Part shown: positions 17,248 to 24,614 of the stretch, piece after piece
Layout of the letters: every line of letters begins with the position of its first letter
How positions within the stretch are numbered: position 1 is the first letter of the stretch
Origin: an uncultured Helicobacter sp.
GTDB taxonomy: Bacteria > Campylobacterota > Campylobacteria > Campylobacterales > Helicobacteraceae
NCBI RefSeq assembly: GCF_947367035.1
Contig: NZ_CANBCA010000006.1
Location: 1-64,000, forward strand
DNA: 64,000 bases
Direction: 5' to 3'
The notes under the pieces: generated by a model
What the model was told of the DNA's origin: nothing
Seen by the model: the letters and a program-made list of their open reading frames with translations, nothing else
The model's database searches: none
Translations under genes and position numbers: made by a program

Positions 17248-18395
17248 TGGTTAGCATAGAATCGCACGCTATTTCGTCAGTGAAAAGTACAATGCAAGCA
17301 GTATTTGCCAAAAATGCACAAGAGCAAAACACTTTAGTAAAAATTAAATTGCCACGCGTAAGCCGAGGAGAAATTTTGGATTTAATGCAAAATGCTTCAC
17401 TCAAAGATTTAGGCGAACGCGCCTTTAAAATTAAAAAGCAATTACACCCTGATAATCTTACCACTTTTGTTGTAGATAGAAATATTAATTATACAAATAT
17501 TTGCTGGGTGGATTGTAAATTCTGCGCCTTTAAGCGAAAGATTAATGAGAATGAAACTTATATTTTGACTTTTGAGGAAATTGATAAAAAAATTGATGAA
17601 TTATTAGAAATCGGTGGGACGCAAATTCTTTTTCAAGGGGGAGTGCATCCAAATTTAAAGATAGAATGGTATGAGGATTTAGTTCGACATATTGCTCGGA
17701 AATATCCTCAAATTACTCTACACGGATTTTCTGCTATTGAGATTAATTATATTGCTAAGATTTCTAAAATTTCTATTTCTGAAGTGTTAGCTCGCTTACA
17801 AAAATGTGGATTAGCTTCTATTCCTGGTGCTGGGGCAGAAATTTTAAGTGATAAAGTGCGAGATATTATTGCTCCTAAAAAACTAGATAGTGATGAATGG
17901 ATAGAAGTGCATAAAGAAGCGCATAAATTAGGAATCAAAAGCACAGCTACAATGATGTTTGGAAGTGTAGAAAGCAATGAAGACATCGTGGAGCATTGGG
18001 AGAGAATCAGAGATTTGCAGGATTTAACCAATGGCTTTAGAGCATTTATTTTATGGAGTTTTCAGCCTGCTTTTACTCCTTTGCAAAAAGAATTTCCAAA
18101 CTTACATAAAGCCTCCTCAAACCGCTATTTAAAGTTGCTTGCGTGTAGCAGAATCTTTTTAGATAATTTTCAAAATATTCAAAGCAGTTGGGTTACACAA
18201 GGTTCTTATATCGGACAGCTTGCTTTGCTTTTTGGGGCAAACGATTTAGGAAGCACAATGATGGAGGAAAATGTTGTTGCAGCCGCAGGGGCTAGTAACT
18301 CTATGAATCAAGCAGAAATGATTTCACTGATTCGTGATATAGGAGAGATTCCAGCGAAACGTAATACGGCATATAGCATTTTGGAGCAATTTTAA
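17247..18395 (+). CDS. mqnC: cyclic dehypoxanthinyl futalosine synthase MqnC
   Basis: 382 residues. The radical-SAM cluster motif CWVDCKFC is at residues 86-93 (CX3CX2C), preceded by NINYTNI and followed by the GGTQILFQGGVHP and GAGAEIL blocks typical of MqnC. It cyclises dehypoxanthine futalosine in the futalosine route to menaquinone, which Campylobacterota use instead of the classical Men pathway. ATG 17247 shares one base with the bamA stop. No defects seen. Confidence 0.95.
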   Translation: MVSIESHAISSVKSTMQAVFAKNAQEQNTLVKIKLPRVSRGEILDLMQNASLKDLGERAFKIKKQLHPDNLTTFVVDRNINYTNICWVDCKFCAFKRKINENETYILTFEEIDKKIDELLEIGGTQILFQGGVHPNLKIEWYEDLVRHIARKYPQITLHGFSAIEINYIAKISKISISEVLARLQKCGLASIPGAGAEILSDKVRDIIAPKKLDSDEWIEVHKEAHKLGIKSTATMMFGSVESNEDIVEHWERIRDLQDLTNGFRAFILWSFQPAFTPLQKEFPNLHKASSNRYLKLLACSRIFLDNFQNIQSSWVTQGSYIGQLALLFGANDLGSTMMEENVVAAAGASNSMNQAEMISLIRDIGEIPAKRNTAYSILEQF

Positions 18396-18396
18396 A

Positions 18397-19695
18397 TTGA
18401 AAAAGTTTTTTTATATTTTTTTGGCTTTTTGGATTATGGAAGGAGGTTTGATGGCGATTGAAATGAAGAGTTTGCAAGTAAATGGCATAAAGGTTCCTGT
18501 AATATATGAGCAAAGTTCGCAATTACCTTTATTTTATGTGCAACTTGTTTTTAAAGGTGCAGGTGGGGTAAGTAATGGCAAAAATCTAGGATTATCTGAT
18601 ATTACAAGTTCTTTGTTGAATGAGGGGACACGAGAATTGGGCGTTACAAGATTTTCTAAAAAACTAGAAGAAAAAGCTCTTTCATTAAGTGCGGGAAGTG
18701 GATTAGAAACTCTAAGTTTTACATTAAGTGGAATGAGTGTAGTGCAAAAAGACGGAATCGGATTTTTAAAAGAATTGTTGAGCAGCCCAAATTTTACACA
18801 AAAAGCATTAGATAAAGTCAAAGAAAATTCATTAGTTGCAATTTTGGAGAAAGAGAGTGACTATGACTATCAAGCAAGTCGCGCATTAAAATCTATGCTT
18901 TTTAAAGGCAGCGCATTAGAGTTTCCACTAAGTGGGACACAAGAATCCATTGCAAAAATTACTCTAAAAGAAGTAGAAAAATTCTATCACCAATTTATCA
19001 ATTTAAACTCTTTGACTCTAATTGTAGGTGGGGATATGGAGTTTGAAAAAATTGCCAATGAGTTAGAAAATGCACTCAAATTCTTACCTCAAGGTAAGAT
19101 TATCACATTAAAACCAATCATTGCTAATAATGCCAAACAAATAAAACATCTAATAAAGGAAACGCAACAAGCTTATATTTACTTTGGCGCTCCTCTTAAT
19201 GTTGAGAATTTACAAAAAGAATCCGCTCTGATAAAAGTCGCTTCTTTTGTGCTTGGTGGAAGTGGATTTGGTAGTCGTATGATGGAGGAAGTGCGTGTGA
19301 AACGAGGACTTGCTTATTCTGCAGTAATGAGACTTAGTGCAACACGCACACAATCTGTAGCACAAGGATATTTGCAAACAAGTCTTAAAAATGAAAAAGA
19401 AGCGCAAAAACTTGTGCAAGAAGTAGTCAATGCATTTGTTAAAAATGGTATTACCAAAAAAGAATTACAAGAAGCGAAGAAGTATTTGCTAGGAAGTGAG
19501 CCTTTACGCAATGAAACACTTGCTCAAAGATTAAGCACGGCATTTAATAACTATTATAATGGCTTACCATTAGATTTTAATCAACAAGTGTTAGAAGAGA
19601 TTTCAAAATTGACTTTGGAGGAAGTTAATCACTATATTAAAGCACATCAAGAGATTAATCAGCTTAGCTTCGCCATTATAACTGCAGAAAATTAA
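18397..19695 (+). CDS. M16-family peptidase-like protein lacking HxxEH
   Basis: 432 residues from a TTG start that gives a signal peptide (KKFFYIFLAFWIMEGGLMA). A second candidate, ATG 18451, has a very strong AAGGAGG just upstream and would give a cytosolic protein. The M16 fold is clear (two halves, EEVRVKRGLAYSA in the second). At the place where active members have HxxEH this protein reads SDITSSLLNEGT, so the zinc site is gone. M16B enzymes are often pairs of one HxxEH subunit and one R/Y subunit. This looks like the R/Y subunit, equivalent to HP0657 by position. Confidence 0.85.
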   Translation: MKKFFYIFLAFWIMEGGLMAIEMKSLQVNGIKVPVIYEQSSQLPLFYVQLVFKGAGGVSNGKNLGLSDITSSLLNEGTRELGVTRFSKKLEEKALSLSAGSGLETLSFTLSGMSVVQKDGIGFLKELLSSPNFTQKALDKVKENSLVAILEKESDYDYQASRALKSMLFKGSALEFPLSGTQESIAKITLKEVEKFYHQFINLNSLTLIVGGDMEFEKIANELENALKFLPQGKIITLKPIIANNAKQIKHLIKETQQAYIYFGAPLNVENLQKESALIKVASFVLGGSGFGSRMMEEVRVKRGLAYSAVMRLSATRTQSVAQGYLQTSLKNEKEAQKLVQEVVNAFVKNGITKKELQEAKKYLLGSEPLRNETLAQRLSTAFNNYYNGLPLDFNQQVLEEISKLTLEEVNHYIKAHQEINQLSFAIITAEN

Positions 19696-19707
19696 CTAGA
19701 GTTAAGA

Positions 19708-21492
19708 TTGATTTTTGATAAATTTGGCAGAACTCCCTTTGAAGCTATTTTAAATCATCTGCCAAAGAGTTATCTTAACACTTTTTTAAGCGAATCTTTG
19801 GAAGTTGGAAAAAATGTAGTGTTAGAAGTAGAGGTAAGAAGCTATAAGTCTCTGAAAGCCGCACATATTTTAGGTTTTGTCCCGAAATTTAATTGCGAGA
19901 TTGAAATGCTTATTTTTAACGCAAAAAGTTATCATAAGAGCATTTTTAAGGTGGATTCTTGTCTGATTGTTAGCGGAAAATTGCAGCAAAACGCAATGGG
20001 GATTTATACTTTGATTCAGCCTAAAGTCTTGAAAGGCACGGGCGAGATTGTATTAAACTTTGGTTTCAAGGGTGCGAAAGAAAAGAGTTTAAAGGATTTT
20101 GGAGCAAGTGTGTCTTTGGGATTCTTGCAAGAGTTTTATCCCAAAGTGCCTTTGTGGGTTTTAAAGTCTCTTGTAGAAATTTATCACCCAAAGATTCCAT
20201 TCGTGCAAGAATTTACAAGGAATCACGGATTTTTTGGCGATTCTTTGGCTGCAATTAAGTTTATAGAAATCTATGAATATATGCGCCTTTTGTGCCTAAA
20301 AAAGCTTATTTTTCCAAGTCTTGCTCTTTTGAATAATCCCATAGAATCGTGGATTAAAACTTTGCCTTTTCAATTAACGCAAGGGCAGAGCAAGGCAATC
20401 GCAGAGATTCAAGAATCCCTCAAAAGCACCCAAGCGACAAGGCGCGTGATTGTGGGCGATGTTGGCTGTGGTAAAACAATGGTGATTCTAGCAAGTGCGA
20501 TGATAGCTTATCCTTATCGCAGTGTATTGATGGCGCCAACTTCTATTTTGGCAAAACAACTTTTTCTCCAAGCACAGGAATTTTTACCTAAAAATTTAAA
20601 GATTGCTCTTTTAACGCAAAACGATAGAAGTGGAGATTTAGCAAAAAGTGATTTTTTAATTGGCACACACGCATTGCTTTATCAAAACTTGAGCGATTGT
20701 GCGCTTGTGATGATAGATGAACAGCATCGCTTTGGGACAGCACAAAGATATGCGTTGGAGAAAATGTTTGAATGTGATTCTAAACGCGCACATATTTTGC
20801 AGTTTTCTGCAACCCCTATTCCACGCACACAAGCGATGATAGAATCTAATTTTTTAGATTTTAGTTTTATTAAGGATTTACCTTTTAAAAAAGACATTAC
20901 AACAAAAGTGATTGGTAAGAATGATTTTAAGGATTTATTAGAGCATATTAAAGTAGAAATTCAACACAAGCATCAAATTATTATTGTTTATCCTCTGGTA
21001 GAGGAGAGCGAGAATTTTAATTATACTGCATTAAAAGAAAGTGAAGAGTTTTGGCAGAAAAATTTTGAAGGTGTATATAGCACACACGGCAAAGATAAAA
21101 ATAAACAAAAAGTTTTAGAAGAGTTTTCAGATAAAGGCAATATTTTGCTTGCAACCACAGTGATTGAGGTAGGAATCTCATTGCCTAGTTTAAGCACAAT
21201 TATCATTGTGGGAGCGGAGCGGTTGGGATTGGCGACTTTGCACCAATTACGCGGGAGAGTGAGCCGCAATGGGCTAAAGGGATATTGTTTTTTATTTACC
21301 AAACAACAAACCGAGCGACTAGCAAGATTCTCCCAAACGCAAAATGGCTTTGAAATCGCACAAATGGATTTGGAATATCGCAATAGTGGAGATTTGCTAA
21401 GTGGAGAAATGCAAAGCGGTAGGCAGTTTGCTTGGGTGGATTTAGGCAAAGATGAGAGAATCATCAAAGAGGCAAAAAATGCACTCCCTTAA
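19708..21492 (+). CDS. recG: ATP-dependent DNA helicase RecG
   Basis: 594 residues from a TTG start, somewhat shorter than the usual RecG, as in other Campylobacterota. An N-terminal wedge/OB region (about 1-200) precedes two helicase domains: Walker A GDVGCGKT (Lys256), Walker B variant IDEQHRFG, motif III FSATPIPRT, and C-terminal TTVIEVGISLPSL and LHQLRGRVSR. It drives branch migration and fork reversal in recombination repair. The first 13 bases after the M16 gene contain its start, so it is likely cotranscribed. Confidence 0.95.
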   Translation: MIFDKFGRTPFEAILNHLPKSYLNTFLSESLEVGKNVVLEVEVRSYKSLKAAHILGFVPKFNCEIEMLIFNAKSYHKSIFKVDSCLIVSGKLQQNAMGIYTLIQPKVLKGTGEIVLNFGFKGAKEKSLKDFGASVSLGFLQEFYPKVPLWVLKSLVEIYHPKIPFVQEFTRNHGFFGDSLAAIKFIEIYEYMRLLCLKKLIFPSLALLNNPIESWIKTLPFQLTQGQSKAIAEIQESLKSTQATRRVIVGDVGCGKTMVILASAMIAYPYRSVLMAPTSILAKQLFLQAQEFLPKNLKIALLTQNDRSGDLAKSDFLIGTHALLYQNLSDCALVMIDEQHRFGTAQRYALEKMFECDSKRAHILQFSATPIPRTQAMIESNFLDFSFIKDLPFKKDITTKVIGKNDFKDLLEHIKVEIQHKHQIIIVYPLVEESENFNYTALKESEEFWQKNFEGVYSTHGKDKNKQKVLEEFSDKGNILLATTVIEVGISLPSLSTIIIVGAERLGLATLHQLRGRVSRNGLKGYCFLFTKQQTERLARFSQTQNGFEIAQMDLEYRNSGDLLSGEMQSGRQFAWVDLGKDERIIKEAKNALP

Positions 21493-21524
21493 AAATATTG
21501 TATAATTATGATTTAGGAGAAGTT

Positions 21525-22519
21525 ATGGAGAAATTAAACTATCAGCAATTATTAGAAAACCCTTTGTTTGTTTCGCGCTATATTGAACCAAATGTTAATT
21601 AGAGACATTCTTATCTAAATGGAAAAAGAGGAATCAAAAGACTATTTAGCTACCCTTATGCGAGTTCAATGCGTAAGTTTTTCTTAAGAAGTTATTTTCA
21701 AAAGCGCGTATTGAGCGGAATCGTGGATATTCCCTATGTGGAGATTGTCTTGACGACCAAATGCACTTTGCGTTGTGAGCATTGTTGTAATTTATGCAGT
21801 ATTTTACTCCAAAAGAGCAATATGTAGGCACTTTGGAAAATATCATTGAAAGTTTAGAGCAGTTGTGTTCCAAAGTTTCTAGCATTAATCGCTTAAGATT
21901 GATTGGGGGAGAGCCTTTTTTGTTTAAGGATTTGCCGCAATTACTAGATTATATGGAATCCCAAAAGAAAATTTTGACTTATGATATTCTAAGTAATGGA
22001 AGCATTGATATAAAAGAGCCTATCTTGCAAAGAATGCAAAAATCTAAAAAGATTCGCAAGGTTTCTATTTCGGATTATTCACATGTTCCAAACATTCGCC
22101 TCAAACAAGAGAGTATTTTTAAAAATCTTAAAAATATCGTCTTCCTTTTTCTCTATTAAAAGGAGGTGCTTGGCATAAATTAGAAAGAATCCACAAAAGA
22201 GGTATGAGCAAGGAGCAAATCACCGCAAACTTTTTGGCTTGTAGGGCTTCTTGTGTGTCTCTCATCGGCGGGGGGGGGGCAAAATAGCTCCTAAAGGGGG
22301 CAATGTTTGTCTGTGCAGCGGCAAGCTCCCTCTCTGTCTTGAAGGGCTTAGAGGAAGTTCAGGGGGATTATGTTGATTTAATGGACAAGACGGATAGATT
22401 TTTGGAATTTTACGGACAAAGATTTCTATCAATCTTGCGATTATTGTCAAGATTATTCCAAGCCTAGCGAGAGAATCCTTGCGGCAATTCAGACAAGGGA
22501 AGTGTTACGAATAAACTAA
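21525..22519 (+). pseudogene. decayed radical-SAM/SPASM protein gene
   Basis: From ATG 21525 (SD AGGAGA) the frame reads MEKLNYQQLLENPLFVSRYI and meets TAG at 21600. It then continues in frame through a radical-SAM motif CTLRCEHC (near 21762-21785). It shifts near 21788 into RLIGGEPF..., shifts again near 22145 into the AWHKLERIHKRGMSKEQ part, and is disrupted near the G10 tract at 22270-22279. More shifts lie in the QGDYVDLMDKTD and SCDYCQDYSKPSERI end. At least one stop and four shifts make it non-functional unless the sequence is poor here. Intact relatives modify peptides or small molecules. It precedes a tiny exported cysteine peptide. Confidence 0.8.
22270..22279 (+). repeat. G10 homopolymer tract
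   Basis: Ten consecutive G within the radical-SAM pseudogene. Tracts of this length mutate by slipped-strand mispairing in Campylobacter and Helicobacter and often mark contingency genes. Confidence 0.9.
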
Positions 22520-22630
22520 AAATTAGCTTAAGATAATATTTATTTAAGATTATTTGGTTATTTAAGTTAAATTTAATTTGACTTTTTTTACAATCAAAGA
22601 ATCTTAAAATTGCAAAATAAGGAGCAGAAT

Positions 22631-22786
22631 ATGAAAAAAGTTGTTTTAGGAATTTTATTTGTTACAAGCTTGGGGACTGCAAGTTTATTTGCAAATTGTT
22701 CTTGGACAAATAGTTGTCAAACAAATAATCAATCTATTTACCAAGCCGCTGCTTGTAAGTTTTTTGGTCTTTGTAATGGGAGATAA
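22631..22786 (+). CDS. 51-residue exported cysteine-rich peptide
   Basis: ATG 22631 has AAGGAG eight bases upstream. Residues 1-21 are a textbook Sec signal peptide (MKKVVLGILFVTSLGTASLF, then A). The mature part is about 30 residues with four Cys (NCSWTNSC near its start, ACKFFGLC near its end), so two disulfides are possible. It sits 110 bases after the radical-SAM pseudogene and 5 bases before another small ORF. It could be a secreted effector, bacteriocin-like peptide or former modified peptide. The spacing to the radical-SAM gene is suggestive only. I know no family. Confidence 0.6.
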   Translation: MKKVVLGILFVTSLGTASLFANCSWTNSCQTNNQSIYQAAACKFFGLCNGR

Positions 22787-22791
22787 ATAAA

Positions 22792-23007
22792 ATGATGATA
22801 TATTCAGAGGCTTGTGGTAAAACCATAGACATTACGCTAGAATACCAAACTAAACCTTTACTTGAAATGCAACAAAAACTTGCAGAGAGTGAAGAAGAAA
22901 ACACAGAAGAAAACGAAAATAACGAGAAAGTGGAAGTCTCTCAAGATTCTGTAAAGGCAGAATCCCAACAAAGCACCTTTTGCGTGAGTTTTAGTGTGGT
23001 TGTGTAA
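22792..23007 (+). CDS. small acidic protein coupled to the cysteine peptide
   Basis: 71 residues, starting five bases after the stop of the 51-residue peptide gene, with GGGAG inside that gene serving as its likely SD. No signal peptide or membrane span. The middle is very acidic and low in complexity (ESEEENTEENENNEK) and the end is STFCVSFSVVV. The stop falls three bases before a C9T7 tract. Not recognised. The arrangement exported peptide then non-exported small protein is repeated at 28.6 and 55.9 kb. Confidence 0.45.
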   Translation: MMIYSEACGKTIDITLEYQTKPLLEMQQKLAESEEENTEENENNEKVEVSQDSVKAESQQSTFCVSFSVVV

Positions 23008-23009
23008 AT

Positions 23010-23025
23010 CCCCCCCCCTTTTTTT
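23010..23025. repeat. C9-T7 homopolymer junction
   Basis: Nine C followed by seven T, directly after the small acidic ORF and just before an ATG that opens only a 26-codon frame. Possibly slippage-prone. It does not interrupt any gene I can support. Confidence 0.7.
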
Positions 23026-23111
23026 ATGTATTTGATAGGAAACTTTTTCTTACTCCCTCTATTCATACTTGCAAATTATCCATCAGAAGAGAGAATTAGA
23101 GTCCTTTAAAT

Positions 23112-23498
23112 TTAAAGCTTGATAGATTTAAAGGAATCCTGCGCAATTTGGCAGGCAGTATCAATTTTGCAAATTTTAATGCCTTTTTCATTAAAGACAC
23201 GTGCGGTATTGGGACAAGCTTTTTTCACAAGCACTACTGCACAATCTTTAATGATTTCACCTAATACATTATGTTCTTCCTTATGTGCTATTTGCTCTTC
23301 GTTACTTATTTGTTCGTCTTTGTGTGAACAACCCTCACTTGCGTTGATATTGCCACGCGGATTTTTGCGCAATTCCACTAAATCAATCTTTTTAAACATT
23401 CCCTCCCCCTTTTGCTCAAATACTGCAAAAAAGGGTGTATGTCCTGTATTTCCAAAGATTCTTAAGCTCTCATCATAGACGGGCACGGCTATTTTCAT
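23112..23498 (-). CDS. NifX/NifB-type FeMo-cofactor-domain protein
   Basis: 128 residues. The start MKIAVPVYDESLRIFGNTGH and the later CAVVLVKKACPNTARVFNEKGIKI block match the dinitrogenase iron-molybdenum cofactor domain. The family glycine/cysteine segment is modified, with a Glu/His-rich insert (HKDEQISNEEQIAHKEEHN) in the middle that could bind metal. No nitrogenase genes are nearby. In non-diazotrophs such proteins are thought to handle Fe-S or metal clusters. It is 12 bases downstream of the Mur-ligase-like gene. Confidence 0.8.
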   Translation of the reverse strand: MKIAVPVYDESLRIFGNTGHTPFFAVFEQKGEGMFKKIDLVELRKNPRGNINASEGCSHKDEQISNEEQIAHKEEHNVLGEIIKDCAVVLVKKACPNTARVFNEKGIKICKIDTACQIAQDSFKSIKL

Positions 23499-23510
23499 TT
23501 GATTCCTTTA

Positions 23511-24605
23511 TCAATTTGTATTTTGTGATTCTGTTTCTAAATATGCATATTCAAACAGACTTTGTTCGTGTGTATTGTTGGTAAATTTTTCTTCAAATAT
23601 TTCTGTCTTAACCCCAAAGATTAATGCAAAATTATATTTCTCGCAAATTAATAGCTCAAACAACTCTTGATGATTTTCAAAGCAACGCACCTCTGCATAA
23701 GGTGCGTAAATCTCTTGATAAATTTGCGGGACAAAAAGCATTAGACGAGCCCATTTTGCATACATTGTAAAATAAGCCAAATACTGCTCATAAAGTTTTA
23801 TATCCATACAAGCAAGCAAGACTTTATTGGTTGCTCCCGGCTTAGAAATAAACCCGCGCTCATCTAAATAGAGTGGTTTAAAGCTAGAGATTCCCTCTAA
23901 ATTCTTCATTTGCACTTCTGAAGAATATTCTTCAGAAAACCTCAATACACGCGCAAGAGGCTGGATAAAAAGCTTTGGTAGTGGAATCTCATAATCAAGA
24001 GTTTTGTAAAATATCTTTATCCCAAAGAGAGAATAAGAATTAATAGCAAAAGGTAGGTTTTCGTCCTCAATTTTTTCTTGTGGCAAGAGTTTGATTTCTT
24101 GTTGATTTTTGGGCAAAACATTGAGATTAATTTGTGAGTTGCAATACAAGATATAGGCTACATCGCAAGTTAAAATGTAGCGAATGAGTTTTACAAGTGA
24201 GCCACAATAGTAACCTAGATTTTTCTTTGGAATAATGATTTGTGAAGCAATTTGATATTCATCAAAATGGAGTAAAAATAAAATTTTATTTCCAACAATC
24301 AAATAATGTCGCGCAATTCGGACTAAGGATTGCTCTAAATCCTCTACGCTAATCCAAGCTACTTCAGAATCACTCATTGCAATATTGCCACTAAAAAGAA
24401 TCCCAAATGCACCTTTTTGCACTGCTTCTTCAATTTCCTTTTGGGAATCTTTGGAGGCACACGCCACAAATAAATCTCCCTTTTTGACTTCGCTTACTTC
24501 ATCGCAGATTTGATTGAAAAAAGAAATACTTGGTTGGTTTAATAAAGTCCCAAATGCAATTTCTACTATCTCATTGACACTAATTTGTATTTCTTTCCTT
24601 TTCAT
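23511..24605 (-). CDS. Mur-ligase N-domain-like protein of unknown function
   Basis: 364 residues. The first 80 residues resemble the N-terminal domain of MurE/MurF ligases (EVSEVKKGDLFVACASKDSQKEIEEAVQKGAFGILFSG). There is no Walker A loop or ligase centre afterwards, so it is not a working Mur ligase. The remainder (YYCGSLVKLIRYIL, KPLYLDERGFISKPGATNKVLLAC) is unfamiliar. It follows metG by nine bases, as its probable counterpart does in Campylobacter (Cj0837c next to metG) and H. pylori. Conserved in position but uncharacterised. The domain call is inference. Confidence 0.65.
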   Translation of the reverse strand: MKRKEIQISVNEIVEIAFGTLLNQPSISFFNQICDEVSEVKKGDLFVACASKDSQKEIEEAVQKGAFGILFSGNIAMSDSEVAWISVEDLEQSLVRIARHYLIVGNKILFLLHFDEYQIASQIIIPKKNLGYYCGSLVKLIRYILTCDVAYILYCNSQINLNVLPKNQQEIKLLPQEKIEDENLPFAINSYSLFGIKIFYKTLDYEIPLPKLFIQPLARVLRFSEEYSSEVQMKNLEGISSFKPLYLDERGFISKPGATNKVLLACMDIKLYEQYLAYFTMYAKWARLMLFVPQIYQEIYAPYAEVRCFENHQELFELLICEKYNFALIFGVKTEIFEEKFTNNTHEQSLFEYAYLETESQNTN

Positions 24606-24614
24606 AATTTCTCC

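Noticed and set aside
20660-20685. A sigma-54-like TTGGCAC...TTGC string inside recG.
   Set aside because: The distance between GG and GC is two bases too long and it lies within coding sequence.
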